A stretch of DNA of 64,000 bases, from assembly GCF_001641335.1 (NCBI RefSeq), contig NZ_LVEM01000002.1:239755-303754 (forward strand), given 5' to 3'. This document shows, one piece after another, positions 8,452-17,606 of this stretch (positions are counted from its first letter, which is position 1; the number at the start of each line of letters is the position of its first letter). Source of the stretch: Bradyrhizobium stylosanthis. GTDB taxonomy: Bacteria; Pseudomonadota; Alphaproteobacteria; Rhizobiales; Xanthobacteraceae. Below the pieces are notes generated by a model. It saw only the letters and a list, made by a program, of their open reading frames with translations, was not told the origin of the DNA and searched no databases. The position numbers were made by a program, and so were the translations under genes.

Positions 8452-8856
8452 ATGCGTTTGGAAGGCGGATGCTATTGCGGCGCGGTGCGCTACAAGGCCG
8501 AGGGCGATCCGATGATGCAGGCGCAGTGTCACTGCCGCGAATGCCAGTACATCTCGGGCGGCGCGCCCAACACCTTCATCGCGATGCCGGCGGCCGGCTT
8601 CAGCTACGTCAGCGGCCAGCCCAAGCAGTTCACGCGCAAGGACCTCGAGCGCGCGGTGACGCGCGAATTCTGCGCCGAATGCGGCACGCATCTGGTGACC
8701 AAGGTCCCGGGCCTGCCCGCCGCCATCCTCAAGGTCGGCACGCTGGACGAGCCGAAGCAATTCCAGCCGCAGATGGCGATCTACACCTGCGATATGCAGG
8801 AGTTCCACGCGATCCCCGCGGGCATGAAAACGTTCGAGAAGCTGCCGGGGCATTAG
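8452..8856 (+). CDS. GFA-family (glutathione-dependent formaldehyde-activating-like) zinc protein
   Basis: The 134-residue protein begins at the ATG preceded by GGGAGGT. It carries the GFA/CENP-V zinc cysteines: CYCGAVRY near the N-terminus, CHCRECQ at ~30 and CAECGTH at ~84. Family members bind zinc and are loosely linked to glutathione-formaldehyde adducts, but most are uncharacterised, so the reaction is unknown. It stands alone between the amtB2 terminator and a palindromic repeat. Confidence 0.88.
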   Translation: MRLEGGCYCGAVRYKAEGDPMMQAQCHCRECQYISGGAPNTFIAMPAAGFSYVSGQPKQFTRKDLERAVTREFCAECGTHLVTKVPGLPAAILKVGTLDEPKQFQPQMAIYTCDMQEFHAIPAGMKTFEKLPGH

Positions 8857-8876
8857 GGGCGCGATAGCGCGAATTT

Positions 8877-8963
8877 CGTCATGCCCGGGCTTGTCCCGGG
8901 CATCCACGTTCTTGAGCGCACCAGGAAAGGTCGTGGATGGCCGGGACAAGCCCGGCCATGACG
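8877..8963. repeat. Dispersed palindromic repeat, family A (copy 1)
   Basis: Long hairpin: left arm CGTCATGCCCGGGCTTGTCC..., right arm ending GGACAAGCCCGGCCATGACG, with inner arms ATCCACG/CGTGGAT. An almost identical copy lies at 13833-13916. It is non-coding and probably mobilised in trans or spread by recombination. Confidence 0.85.
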
Positions 8964-9099
8964 TTGCCGAAATATCCTCGCCCCACAGCGCCAGCAAACG
9001 TCGCTTTCGACGAAAAGCCGCGGCCTTGATCAGCCGCCATGCATCCCGTTGTTATCCGGCCCCATTTTTCCCGCTCTGGACGGGACCGCCGGCCGATGG

Positions 9100-9115
9100 T
9101 TAATCGCGTCTTAAC
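9100..9115. promoter_or_regulatory. Perfect CtrA-type box TTAA-N7-TTAAC
   Basis: The sequence GGTTAA-TCGCGTC-TTAACC contains the full CtrA consensus TTAA-N7-TTAA(C) and is itself an inverted repeat. It lies about 85 bases upstream of the aminotransferase gene that leads into ftsK. CtrA is the alphaproteobacterial cell-cycle master regulator. The motif is seen; binding is inferred. Confidence 0.5.
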
Positions 9116-9197
9116 CTCGCCCTATCTATGGTGAACTGACCCGCTTCCCGCCGGCGCCTTGGTGCGACCGGCCGTTCCAAGAGTACTGGCGCCCAGA

Positions 9198-10412
9198 ATG
9201 GTCATGACCGCTTCAACCCGTGCGCCGCTGGACGGTGGAAGCTCCAACAACGCACGCTCGCCCTTCGTCCGGCTGAACGAGCTGCTGGCGCCGCATCAGC
9301 CCGGCAAGCCCTTGATTTCGCTCGCCGTCGGCGAGCCGCAGCATCCGGTGCCGGATTTCGTCGGCCCGGTGCTGGCCAAGCACATCGCCGATTTCGGCCG
9401 CTACCCGATGAACCAGGGCACCGACCCGTTCCGTCAGGCCGCGAGCACCTGGCTGTCCTCGCGCTTCAAGCTGCCGCGACAGCTCGACCCCAAGAGCGAG
9501 ATTCTCGTCCTCAATGGCAGCCGCGAAGGGCTGTTCCTCGCCGCGATCGCGGCCGCCCGCTATGTCGGCCCGAAGCCCGGCAAGCCCGCCGTCCTGATGC
9601 CGAACCCGTTCTATCCGGTCTATGGCGCCGGTGCCGATGCAGCGGCCTGCGAACAGGTCTATCTGCCGACCACGGTCGAGAACGGCTTTCTGCCCGATCT
9701 CGATGCCATCGACGAAGCAACGCTGGCGCGCACGGTGGCGTTCTATCTGGCCTCGCCCGCCAATCCGCAGGGCTCTGTCGCCTCGCGCGATTACTTCACG
9801 CGCCTGAAGGGCCTCGCCGATCGCTACGGCTTCATGATCCTCAGCGACGAGTGCTATTCGGAAATCTACACCCGCGAAGCGCCGGGCAGCGCGCTCGAAT
9901 GCGCCGGTCCCGATTTCACCCGCGTGGCCGCGTTCCAGTCGCTGTCGAAGCGCTCGAACCTTCCGGGCCTGCGCGTCGGCTTCGCCGCCGGCGACAAGAA
10001 GTTCATCGGCATGTTCCTGGAGCTGCGCAACATCGCAGCGCCGCAGGTGCCGGTGCCGCTCCAGCACGTTGCGACCTTCGCCTATGGCGACGAAGCGCAT
10101 GTCGAGGAGAACCGCAGGCTGTACCGGATCAAGTTCGATCTCGCCGACCAGATCATCGGCAATCGCTACGGCTATCGCCGGCCCGATGCCGGCTTCTGCG
10201 TCTGGCTCAATACGTCCGAGATCGGCGACGACGTGTCGGTGACGCTCAAGCTCTTCAAGGAGGCCGGCGTGCGCGTGGTACCCGGCAGCTTCCTGGCGCG
10301 GCAGCAGCCCGACGGATTCAATCCCGGCGCAGGCTACATCCGCCTCGCGCTGGTGCAGGATGGCGAGACCACGGCGCAGGCGCTGCACCGCCTGGTCGAG
10401 ACTCTGGGTTAG
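9198..10412 (+). CDS. dapC: PLP-dependent aminotransferase class I/II, DapC-like
   Basis: With the ATG at 9198 (a second ATG at 9204 is equally possible) the protein has 404 residues. It is a fold-type I aminotransferase with ISLAVGEPQHPVPDF near the N-terminus, NPFYPVYG, SPANPQGSV and the PLP-binding Lys251 in SLSKRSNLPGLRVGF. That combination is typical of succinyldiaminopimelate transaminases (DapC), which make the lysine/peptidoglycan precursor meso-diaminopimelate, though other substrates cannot be excluded. It lies nine bases upstream of ftsK, with a CtrA-type box upstream. Confidence 0.8.
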   Translation: MVMTASTRAPLDGGSSNNARSPFVRLNELLAPHQPGKPLISLAVGEPQHPVPDFVGPVLAKHIADFGRYPMNQGTDPFRQAASTWLSSRFKLPRQLDPKSEILVLNGSREGLFLAAIAAARYVGPKPGKPAVLMPNPFYPVYGAGADAAACEQVYLPTTVENGFLPDLDAIDEATLARTVAFYLASPANPQGSVASRDYFTRLKGLADRYGFMILSDECYSEIYTREAPGSALECAGPDFTRVAAFQSLSKRSNLPGLRVGFAAGDKKFIGMFLELRNIAAPQVPVPLQHVATFAYGDEAHVEENRRLYRIKFDLADQIIGNRYGYRRPDAGFCVWLNTSEIGDDVSVTLKLFKEAGVRVVPGSFLARQQPDGFNPGAGYIRLALVQDGETTAQALHRLVETLG

Positions 10413-10421
10413 GCGGGGCCC

Positions 10422-12905
10422 GTGAGCATGTCGGCAATCGAACGCGTCATTCCTCTGGTCGGCCATCTGCCGCCCTCGATCCGCGAGGGGCTGGCGCGGC
10501 GCATGCGCGAGCTCACTGGCCTTGGCCTGATTGGCCTGTCGGGCGTCGCATCGGCAGCGCTGATGACCTGGTCGGTGCAGGATCCCAGCCTCAGCCACGC
10601 CACCTCGCGGCCGATCCGCAACATCCTCGGCTATGCCGGCGCGATCGGCGCCGATCTTGCGATGCAGATCCTCGGGCTCGGCGCGATCATGCTGGTCCTG
10701 ACCGTCGCGGTCTGGGGCTGGCGCATGATGACGCATCGCCCGTTCGACCGCGAGGCGCTGCGGCTCGGCTCCTGGATTCTCTGCACCGTGATCGCGGCAG
10801 GCTTCGTCAGCTGCTGGCCGCATGGCGGCGCCTGGCCGCTGCCGACCGGCCTCGGCGGCGTGGTCGGCGATGCCCTGGTGCGCGCGCCCGCGGTGATCTT
10901 CGGGCCGCCGGGCACGATCTATCGCATCATCCTCGGCACGATCCTGTTCGCCGCGATGGCGGCGACCTTCCTGATCGCCTGCGGCCTCGGCGCGCGCGAG
11001 CACGATGACGAGCTCGCCGATATCGAGGATGACGACAAGCCGCTCGACGAGGACGAGGAGAGCGATCGCGGCTCGGTATCGCTGGGCTGGCTGTTCCATG
11101 CGCTGATGAGCACGAAGGCGCGCCTGATCTGGCTGTGTGGTGCCGCCTACCGTTCGCTGGTGTCGAGCGGTCCGAAGACCAAGGCGGTCGGCTTCAGCCG
11201 CCAGGAGCCCAATCTCGGCGGCGGTCGCGCCGCGCCCTCGATCTCGCCGCAGGCCGAGGACGAGGACTACGAGGACGAGCACGAGGAAGCAGAAGAAGAC
11301 GAAGAGGAAGAGGAAGAAGAGGAGCCCGCCGCGCGCGCGCCGAAGAAGAAGGCTGCGCCGAAGGCCGCGTCCAAGAAGGGCTCCGACAAGTTCGAGCTTC
11401 CGTCCGTCTCCGTGCTGGCCGCGCCGAAGGCCGGCGATCGCCAGCCGCTCAGCAAGGCCGAGCTGGAAGCCAATTCGCGCTCGCTCGAAGGCGTGCTGCA
11501 GGATTTCGGCGTGCGCGGCGAGATCGTGAAGGCCAATCCGGGTCCCGTGGTCACGCTGTACGAACTGGAGCCGGCGCCCGGCATCAAGTCGTCGCGCGTG
11601 ATCGGCCTTGCCGACGACATCGCGCGATCGATGAGCGCGCTATCCGCGCGCGTCGCCGTCGTGCCCGGCCGCAATGCCATCGGCATCGAGCTGCCGAACG
11701 CGCATCGCGAGAAAGTCTATCTGCGTGAGCTGCTCATCGCGAAGGAAGCCACTGACACGGTCGCGAAGCTTCCGCTCTGCCTTGGCAAGACCATCGGCGG
11801 CGATCCCGTCATCATCGACCTCGCGCGCACGCCGCACATGCTGATCGCCGGTACCACCGGCTCGGGCAAGTCGGTCGCGATCAACACCATGATCCTCAGC
11901 CTGGTCTACCGGTTGCGCCCGGATCAGTGCCGCCTGATCATGGTCGATCCGAAGATGCTCGAACTCTCCGTCTATGACGGCATTCCCCATCTGCTCACGC
12001 CCGTCGTGACCGACCCGAAGAAGGCGGTGGTCGCGCTGAAATGGGCAGTGCGCGAGATGGAAGAGCGCTACAAGAACATGGCCAAGCTCGGTGTGCGCAA
12101 CATCGACGGCTACAACACGCGCCTGCTCGAACTGAAGGCCAAGGGCGAGGAGCCGACGCGCACGGTGCATACCGGCTTCGACAAGGAGACCGGCAAGGCG
12201 ATCTACGAGGAAGAGAAGCTCTCGCTCGATCCGCTGCCCTACATCGTCATCATCGTCGACGAAATGGCCGACCTGATGATGGTCGCCGGCAAGGACATCG
12301 AAGGCGCGGTGCAGCGTCTCGCGCAGATGGCGCGCGCCGCCGGCCTGCACGTGATCCTGGCGACGCAGCGTCCGTCGGTCGACGTCATCACCGGCACCAT
12401 CAAGGCCAACTTCCCGACCCGCATCGCCTTCCAGGTGACGTCCAAGATCGACAGCCGCACCATTCTCGGCGAGATGGGCGCCGAGCAGCTGCTCGGCCAG
12501 GGCGACATGCTCTACATGGCCGGCGGCGGCCGCATCAGCCGCGTGCACGGACCGTTTGCCTCCGACGAGGAAGTCGAGAAGGTGGTGCGTCACCTCAAGA
12601 CGCAGGGCCAGCCGGAATATCTCGAAGCCGTTACCGCCGAAGAGCCGACCGAGGACGAGGACGGCGCGGTGTTCGACGCGACCGGCATGGGTGCCGATGG
12701 CGGCGGCGACCTGTTCGCGCAGGCCGTGGCGATCGTCAAACGCGACCGCAAGGCCTCGACCAGCTACATCCAGCGCCGCCTGCAAATCGGCTATAACCGC
12801 GCCGCCTCACTGATGGAGCGGATGGAACTGGAAGGTATCGTCGGACCCGCCAACCACGCCGGAAAGCGTGAGATTCTGGTCGAGGAAGAAGACAGCCATA
12901 TGTGA
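10422..12905 (+). CDS. ftsK: DNA translocase FtsK
   Basis: The 827-residue septal DNA pump coordinates chromosome dimer resolution and terminus segregation with division. It starts at GTG. Residues ~25-200 contain four membrane helices. Residues ~279-302 are a strikingly acidic linker (runs of Glu/Asp), followed by an Ala/Lys-rich stretch. The motor has Walker A at 477-484 (GTTGSGKS, Lys483) and Walker B in [12 protein letters not shown]. The C-terminal gamma winged helix ([25 protein letters not shown]) should read KOPS sequences. It is transcribed with the aminotransferase. Confidence 0.97.
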   Translation: MSMSAIERVIPLVGHLPPSIREGLARRMRELTGLGLIGLSGVASAALMTWSVQDPSLSHATSRPIRNILGYAGAIGADLAMQILGLGAIMLVLTVAVWGWRMMTHRPFDREALRLGSWILCTVIAAGFVSCWPHGGAWPLPTGLGGVVGDALVRAPAVIFGPPGTIYRIILGTILFAAMAATFLIACGLGAREHDDELADIEDDDKPLDEDEESDRGSVSLGWLFHALMSTKARLIWLCGAAYRSLVSSGPKTKAVGFSRQEPNLGGGRAAPSISPQAEDEDYEDEHEEAEEDEEEEEEEEPAARAPKKKAAPKAASKKGSDKFELPSVSVLAAPKAGDRQPLSKAELEANSRSLEGVLQDFGVRGEIVKANPGPVVTLYELEPAPGIKSSRVIGLADDIARSMSALSARVAVVPGRNAIGIELPNAHREKVYLRELLIAKEATDTVAKLPLCLGKTIGGDPVIIDLARTPHMLIAGTTGSGKSVAINTMILSLVYRLRPDQCRLIMVDPKMLELSVYDGIPHLLTPVVTDPKKAVVALKWAVREMEERYKNMAKLGVRNIDGYNTRLLELKAKGEEPTRTVHTGFDKETGKAIYEEEKLSLDPLPYIVIIVDEMADLMMVAGKDIEGAVQRLAQMARAAGLHVILATQRPSVDVITGTIKANFPTRIAFQVTSKIDSRTILGEMGAEQLLGQGDMLYMAGGGRISRVHGPFASDEEVEKVVRHLKTQGQPEYLEAVTAEEPTEDEDGAVFDATGMGADGGGDLFAQAVAIVKRDRKASTSYIQRRLQIGYNRAASLMERMELEGIVGPANHAGKREILVEEEDSHM

Positions 12906-12999
12906 GGCGAGGGGCCTCTAAACATAATTTCACGTAGAATCGATATCTGCTTTTGCCCAAAATCACGCTAAAAGGCGCCTAGCCACACAGGACGACGCG

Positions 13000-13809
13000 T
13001 TGATCAGACACAAGGACATTCGATTCGCCGCCACCATCGCAGCGCGCAGCGCGCGGGTCGCGGGCGTGCTTCTCGTCACCGCCGCGATGGTGACTGCGTC
13101 GTCCTTTGCGCAGAACGTGCCCGTGCCGAAGCCCGCGCCGAAGGGCCGCGATGGCGCCTCCGCCGGCGGGCCGGCCGTCACCGGCGCGATGCAGACCCCG
13201 CCGAATCCGGTGATCCCGGATCCGCGCCGCAACGTGCCCAGCAGCATCTTCCAGACCTTCGATGCCAACCAGAAGGCGCAGGCGGCCAAGGTCAGTGCGT
13301 ACCTGTCGTCGCTCCAGACCCTGGTCGGGAATTTCGTCCAGGTCGGCCCCGACGGCAGCAAGACGCAGGGCGATTTCTACATCCAGAAGCCGGGCAAGGT
13401 GCGCTTCGAATATGACGCGCCGAGCCCGATCGACATCGTCGCCGACGGGTCCTCGCTTGTGGTGCGCGACCGCAAGCTCGCGACCCAGGACGTCTATCCG
13501 CTGTCGCAGACGCCGCTGCGCTTCCTGTTGTCCGACCGCATCGATCTGATGAAGGACACCAATGTCGTCAACGTCTCGGCCGACGACGTCTTCGTCAGCG
13601 TCACCATCGAGGAGAAGCAGGCGCTCGTCGGCACCAGCCGCCTGCTGCTGATGTTCGGCGCCAAGGACGGCCAGCTCAAGCAGTGGACCGTCACCGACCC
13701 GCAGGGCTACGACACCACCATCGCGGTCTACAATCTGGATTCGAGCAAGAAGCTCGACCCCAGCATGTTCAAGATCGATTTCACCAACTACGGACCGTCG
13801 CCGGGTTGA
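13000..13809 (+). CDS. lolA: LolA-like outer-membrane lipoprotein carrier protein
   Basis: The 269-residue exported protein begins at TTG, with AGGA eight bases upstream. A signal peptide (VAGVLLVTAAMVTASSFAQ) is followed by a ~60-residue Pro/Ala-rich spacer and then the LolA domain (YLSSLQTLVGNFVQVGPDGSKTQGDFYIQKPGKVRFEYD; LVVRDRKLATQDVYPLSQTPLRFLL). LolA ferries lipoproteins across the periplasm from LolCDE to the outer membrane. The ftsK-lolA-xthA order is a common alphaproteobacterial arrangement. The N-terminal spacer is longer than in E. coli LolA. Confidence 0.9.
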   Translation: MIRHKDIRFAATIAARSARVAGVLLVTAAMVTASSFAQNVPVPKPAPKGRDGASAGGPAVTGAMQTPPNPVIPDPRRNVPSSIFQTFDANQKAQAAKVSAYLSSLQTLVGNFVQVGPDGSKTQGDFYIQKPGKVRFEYDAPSPIDIVADGSSLVVRDRKLATQDVYPLSQTPLRFLLSDRIDLMKDTNVVNVSADDVFVSVTIEEKQALVGTSRLLLMFGAKDGQLKQWTVTDPQGYDTTIAVYNLDSSKKLDPSMFKIDFTNYGPSPG

Positions 13810-13832
13810 GGCCCGACGGCGGCTCCGATGAT

Positions 13833-13916
13833 CGTCATGCCCGGGCTTGTCCCGGGCATCCACGTTTCTGGGCCCAGAAAAAGGCGTGGATGGCCGGGTC
13901 AAGCCCGGCCATGACG
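13833..13916. repeat. Dispersed palindromic repeat, family A (copy 2)
   Basis: Nearly the same hairpin as at 8877-8963, with outer arms CGTCATGCCCGGGCTTGTCC and CAAGCCCGGCCATGACG. It fills the lolA-xthA gap and may reduce read-through. Confidence 0.85.
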
Positions 13917-13939
13917 GATGGAGTTTGTTAGATCGTCCC

Positions 13940-14755
13940 ATGCGTCTTTCCCTGACAACCTGGAACATCAACTCGGTGCGGCTGCGCATCGATCTGGTCG
14001 CGAAATTCCTCAAGAGCGCGCGGCCCGAAGTGCTGTGCCTGCAGGAAACCAAGTGCATCGACGACGCCTTTCCGCTGAAGCGCTTCAAGCGGCTCGGCTA
14101 TGAGCATGTCGCGCTGAACGGGCAGAAGGGCTATCACGGCGTCGCCATCGTCTCGAAGATTCCGTTTGAGTCGAAGGACATCCGCACCTTCTGCGACAAG
14201 GTGGATTCGCGGCACATCTCGGTGTCGTTCGGCGAGAAGGCGGGCATCGCAAAGCCGCTGGTGCTGCATAATTTCTACGTGCCCGCGGGCGGCGACATTC
14301 CCGATCCCGCGCTGAACGAGAAGTTCGATCACAAGCTTCGCTTCCTCGACGAGATGAAAGCTTGCGAGCCGCTGCATCCGCGCGGCGAGGATCGTCACAT
14401 CCTGGTCGGCGATCTCAACGTCGCCCCGCACGAGAACGACGTGTGGTCGCACAAGCAGCTCTTGAAGGTCGTCTCGCACACGCCTGTCGAAACCGAGAAG
14501 CTGAAGGCGGCGCTCGAAGCCGGCGAATGGGTCGACGTCGCGCGCGACCGCATTCCCATGTCGGAGAAGGTCTATACGTGGTGGAGCTACCGCTCCGCCG
14601 ACTGGACCGTCGGCGATCGCGGCCGCCGTCTCGATCACATCTGGGTCTCGCGCGCGCTAAAGGACGCGGTCAGCGATTTCAGGATTCTGCGCGATGCGCG
14701 GAGCTGGGAGCGTCCGTCGGACCATGTGCCAGTGACGGTGACGCTGGACGTTTGA
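13940..14755 (+). CDS. xthA: Exodeoxyribonuclease III
   Basis: The 271-residue AP endonuclease/3'-exonuclease of the EEP superfamily acts in base-excision repair. The start is the ATG giving MRLSLTTWNINSVRLRI, the conserved N-terminus. Active-site blocks are present: LCLQETKC (metal-binding Glu), GDLNVAPHENDV, RLDHIWVS and the C-terminal SDHVPV with the catalytic Asp-His. The family A repeat separates it from lolA. Confidence 0.95.
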   Translation: MRLSLTTWNINSVRLRIDLVAKFLKSARPEVLCLQETKCIDDAFPLKRFKRLGYEHVALNGQKGYHGVAIVSKIPFESKDIRTFCDKVDSRHISVSFGEKAGIAKPLVLHNFYVPAGGDIPDPALNEKFDHKLRFLDEMKACEPLHPRGEDRHILVGDLNVAPHENDVWSHKQLLKVVSHTPVETEKLKAALEAGEWVDVARDRIPMSEKVYTWWSYRSADWTVGDRGRRLDHIWVSRALKDAVSDFRILRDARSWERPSDHVPVTVTLDV

Positions 14756-14760
14756 GATCA

Positions 14761-14795
14761 GTAGCCCGGATTGCGCTGCGCTCCATCCGGGCTAC
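14761..14795. repeat. Short GTAGCCCGGAT palindrome (family E), probable terminator
   Basis: GTAGCCCGGAT and ATCCGGGCTAC form a perfect 11-bp stem around a 13-base loop. It lies between the convergent xthA and cNMP-binding genes, where it could end both transcripts. A related, longer element lies at 30968-31053. Confidence 0.7.
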
Positions 14796-14808
14796 GGCAC
14801 TACACCTC

Positions 14809-15252
14809 TCAACTCGTCAGCTTCGCGCCCGCCATCAATATATCGCTCGCGATCTGACTTGATCGCACCGCGAACTCATCGCGCAGGCGCACGGCGGCGG
14901 CGGGGTCGCTTTCGAGCACGCGCTGGAACAGGCTGCGCGCGACGCGGATGACGGAGGAATGCTCCAGCGCGGTCGCGCTCGACGGCCGCTTCATCGGCAC
15001 CACCAGCGCGAGCTCGCCAATCAGCGCGCCGGGACCTGCAATCATCTCGGCGCCCGCGCCGTCGTCGACCCGGAAGGCACCGCGCTGGACCACGAAGCCG
15101 GCATCGGCATCGTCGCCAAGATTGAACAGGACGTCGCCGCGGACGAAGTCACGCTGCTCGGAGCCGATCGCCAGCATGCGCAACGAGGCGTCTCCCAACA
15201 GGCGCAGTGTCGGGACACGCTCGAGAAGCGCTACGTCATCGTCGATTGACAT
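14809..15252 (-). CDS. Cyclic nucleotide-binding domain protein
   Basis: This 147-residue protein consists almost entirely of a CRP-type cNMP-binding beta-roll. FVRGDVLFNLGDDADAGFVVQRGAF leads to a phosphate-binding cassette resembling IGELALVVPMKRPSSATA. No helix-turn-helix follows, so it is not a CRP-type transcription factor; a short C-terminal helix ends the protein. The likely role is a stand-alone sensor or regulatory subunit. The ligand (cAMP, cGMP or none) is not known. It lies downstream of the response-regulator gene, possibly in the same transcript. Confidence 0.85.
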   Translation of the reverse strand: MSIDDDVALLERVPTLRLLGDASLRMLAIGSEQRDFVRGDVLFNLGDDADAGFVVQRGAFRVDDGAGAEMIAGPGALIGELALVVPMKRPSSATALEHSSVIRVARSLFQRVLESDPAAAVRLRDEFAVRSSQIASDILMAGAKLTS

Positions 15253-15310
15253 TCAGATCCGAGGCTCAAGGGCGCGCCATCTAAAACGATTCGCACGCCC
15301 CCAAAGCGTA

Positions 15311-15997
15311 TCACGGCACCAGCTTGTAGCCACCGGCTTCCGTGACCAGGATCTCCGGATTGGCGGCATCCTTCTCGATCTTCTGGCGGAGGCGGTAGAT
15401 GTGGGTTTCCAGCGTGTGGGTGGTGACGCCGGAATTGTAGCCCCAGACCTCCTGGAGCAGGGTCTCGCGCGAGACCGGCATCTGGCCGGCGCGATAGAGG
15501 AAGCGGAGGATCGCCGTTTCCTTCTCGGTGAGGCGGACCTTGCGGGCATTGGCCGCGGTCAGCATCTTCGAGCCCGGACGGAAGGAGTAAGGGCCGACCG
15601 AGAACACAGCGTCCTCGCTGGCCTCGTGCTGGCGAAGCTGGGCGCGGATGCGGGCGAGCAGCACGGCGAAGCGGAAGGGTTTTGCGACGTAGTCGTTGGC
15701 GCCGGATTCCAGGCCCAAAATCGTGTCGGAGTCGGTGTCGTGCCCGGTCAGCATGATGATCGGGGCCTTGAAGCCGCCCTTGCGCAGGGAACGGACGACT
15801 TCGCGGCCGTCGGTGTCGGGCAGGCCGACATCCATCAGAACCAGATCGGGGGAATTGGCCTTTGCGGCGCTCGCGCCCTTGGCGCCGGTATCGACGGCGG
15901 AGGCTTCAAATTCTTCGTGCAGCGATAATTGCTCCACCAACGTATCGCGCAGATCGGTATCGTCATCCACGATCAGGATCTTGCGGGCATTGGCCAT
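15311..15997 (-). CDS. Orphan OmpR/PhoB-family response regulator
   Basis: The 228-residue protein has a receiver domain (acidic residues Asp11-13, phosphoacceptor Asp56 in LVLMDVGLPD, Lys106 in YVAKPF) and a winged-helix DNA-binding domain at ~130-228 (LTEKETAILRFLYRAGQMPVSRETLLQEVWGY). No histidine kinase gene is adjacent. The neighbouring divergent gene is an L,D-transpeptidase, which hints at an envelope-stress regulator of the CenR type; that identity is only a suggestion. Confidence 0.88.
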   Translation of the reverse strand: MANARKILIVDDDTDLRDTLVEQLSLHEEFEASAVDTGAKGASAAKANSPDLVLMDVGLPDTDGREVVRSLRKGGFKAPIIMLTGHDTDSDTILGLESGANDYVAKPFRFAVLLARIRAQLRQHEASEDAVFSVGPYSFRPGSKMLTAANARKVRLTEKETAILRFLYRAGQMPVSRETLLQEVWGYNSGVTTHTLETHIYRLRQKIEKDAANPEILVTEAGGYKLVP

Positions 15998-16175
15998 AGG
16001 GTATCATCCTTTTGGGGCCGGCTCGGCGCGCATGCATGCCGCACCCAGCCGCGAGGGGAAGTTTAGGGGTCGCCGTTATTATTGTTGTTCGTGTTGAAGT
16101 AGTGGGCTGTTACCGATTCTCAAGCCAGAACCACTCTAACTCAGAATAGCAGGCCGTTTTGATGAATGTCCTGTA

Positions 16176-16769
16176 ATGAATTCGACATTGCACGTTCACA
16201 TGAAAAACAACGCTGCTTCAGGTACTTACGCCAGAAATCGACGCTCCGGACCGCTGTCGGCGATCCGCGTTAAGCCTGCCGCCGGGAATCCGCGCCGGGG
16301 CTGGCTGACGGCCGGACACCTGACCATTCCGGTGGCGCTGGGGCGCGGCGGCGTCCTCGCCAACAAGCGCGAGGGCGACGGCGGGACCCCGCGGGGCAGC
16401 TTCCGGCCCAAGCGCCTGTGGTGGCGCGGCGACCGCCACAGCCGCCCGCAGACCTTCCTGCCGGCGCGGATCATCACCGGCGCGGACGCCTGGTGCGAGG
16501 ATCCCAACGACCGCCACTACAATCAGGCGATCCGGCGCGGCGAGGGGCAGGGCGGTGACCGGCTCAAGCGGGCCGACCATCTCTATGACTTCATCATCGA
16601 GATCGACCACAACACCAGGCCGCGCATCGCCGGCCGCGGCAGCGCCGTGTTCCTGCATCTGGCCCGCGACAATTTCGGCCCGACCGCGGGCTGCGTTTCG
16701 ATGACCGAGGCGGCGATGCTACAATTGCTGCGACGGATAGGACCAAGAACAAGAATCATCATCGGGTGA
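16176..16769 (+). CDS. L,D-transpeptidase family protein (YkuD fold)
   Basis: The 197-residue protein carries a YkuD-type catalytic domain: GDGGTPRGSFRPKR near residue 70, then His161 (VFLHLARDNFGPT) and Cys173 in TAGCVSM. The motif reads T-A-G-C instead of the common S-x-G-C, as in the COG3786-type subgroup. These enzymes cross-link peptidoglycan (3-3 links) or attach proteins to it in the periplasm. No clear signal peptide is seen with either candidate start (16176 or 16200), so export is uncertain. It is divergent from the response regulator. Confidence 0.8.
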   Translation: MNSTLHVHMKNNAASGTYARNRRSGPLSAIRVKPAAGNPRRGWLTAGHLTIPVALGRGGVLANKREGDGGTPRGSFRPKRLWWRGDRHSRPQTFLPARIITGADAWCEDPNDRHYNQAIRRGEGQGGDRLKRADHLYDFIIEIDHNTRPRIAGRGSAVFLHLARDNFGPTAGCVSMTEAAMLQLLRRIGPRTRIIIG

Positions 16770-16775
16770 GGGCAC

Positions 16776-17558
16776 ATGCTCGAGAAGGATCACATCGCCG
16801 CGGCATCGCGCGTCCTCGTTCAGCATTGGCGCGATGGCAGCAAGCTCGAGGCGCTCGAGACAAAGCTGCGGCCACAGAGCCGCGCTGACGGTTACGCCAT
16901 CCAGGCCGTGCTTGAAACGCAGTCGCCTGGACTGTTCGGCTGGAAGATCGCGGCAACGAGCGAGTCCGGCCAGAAGCACATCAATGTCTCGGGACCGCTG
17001 GCCGGCCGCATCATGAACGACACCGTGATCGCCGACGGCGGCACCGCGTCGATGAAGGGCAACGCGATGCGCGTCGGCGAACCTGAATTCGCCTTCCGCA
17101 TGGACCGCGACCTGCCGCCGCGCGCGACGCCATACACCGTCGACGAAGTGCTCGCCGCGGTCGGCAGCTTCCATCCTGCGATCGAGATTCCCGATTCGCG
17201 CTTCACCGATTTCGCCGGCGCCGGCGAGGCGCAGCTCATCGCCGACAATGCCTGCGCGCATCTGTTCGTGCTGGGCGCGGCGACATCGGCGGATTGGCGC
17301 GCGATGGATCTGGTCGAGGAGCGGCCGCAGATCACGCTGCGCGGCGAGCGCTATATCGGCCACGGCAGAAACGTGCTCGGCGATCCCCGCGTTGCGCTGG
17401 CCTGGCTTGCCAACGAGCTGCGCGGGCTCGGCATCACCTTGCGGGCAGGGCAGGTGGTGACCACGGGCACATGCCATCCGCCGCTGCCGATCCAGGCCGG
17501 CGATCATCTTGCGGTGGATTTTGGTACGCTGGGCAAGGTGTCGGTGGGGTTCAAATAG
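16776..17558 (+). CDS. 2-keto-4-pentenoate hydratase / fumarylacetoacetase-superfamily protein
   Basis: The 260-residue protein belongs to the MhpD-type hydratase/decarboxylase family. GYAIQAVLETQSPGLFGWKIAATSESGQ opens the fold, and PEFAFRMDRDLPPR plus VGSFHPAIEIPDSRF carry the conserved metal-site acidic residues. It could hydrate a 2-hydroxy-dienoate from aromatic catabolism, but no catabolic neighbours exist here, so the substrate is unknown. It starts six bases after the L,D-transpeptidase stop, so the two are probably co-transcribed. Confidence 0.82.
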   Translation: MLEKDHIAAASRVLVQHWRDGSKLEALETKLRPQSRADGYAIQAVLETQSPGLFGWKIAATSESGQKHINVSGPLAGRIMNDTVIADGGTASMKGNAMRVGEPEFAFRMDRDLPPRATPYTVDEVLAAVGSFHPAIEIPDSRFTDFAGAGEAQLIADNACAHLFVLGAATSADWRAMDLVEERPQITLRGERYIGHGRNVLGDPRVALAWLANELRGLGITLRAGQVVTTGTCHPPLPIQAGDHLAVDFGTLGKVSVGFK

Positions 17559-17575
17559 GCGCGGCACATACCGCC

Positions 17576-17601
17576 GTCGTCCCGGCGCAGGCCGGGACGA
17601 C
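17576..17601. repeat. Short GTCGTCCCGGC palindrome (family B), probable terminator
   Basis: GTCGTCCCGGC and GCCGGGACGAC form a perfect 11-bp stem with a short loop between the convergent hydratase and YggS genes. It shares arms with the longer elements at 25780, 42973 and 63867. Confidence 0.75.
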
Positions 17602-17606
17602 AACGA

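Larger units (their letters stand above)
8857..9197. other. Intergenic region upstream of the aminotransferase-ftsK pair
   Basis: 341 bases without a gene. The left part is a dispersed palindromic repeat (8877-8963). The right part carries the CtrA-type box at 9100-9115. Nothing else was recognised. Confidence 0.6.

Noticed and set aside
6784..8997. 737-codon minus-strand open frame opposite amtB2 and GFA
   Set aside because: Same reason: a shadow of conserved genes on the other strand, with no domain signature.
9213..11282. 689-codon minus-strand open frame opposite the aminotransferase and ftsK
   Set aside because: Shadow frame; the plus-strand proteins have complete motifs.
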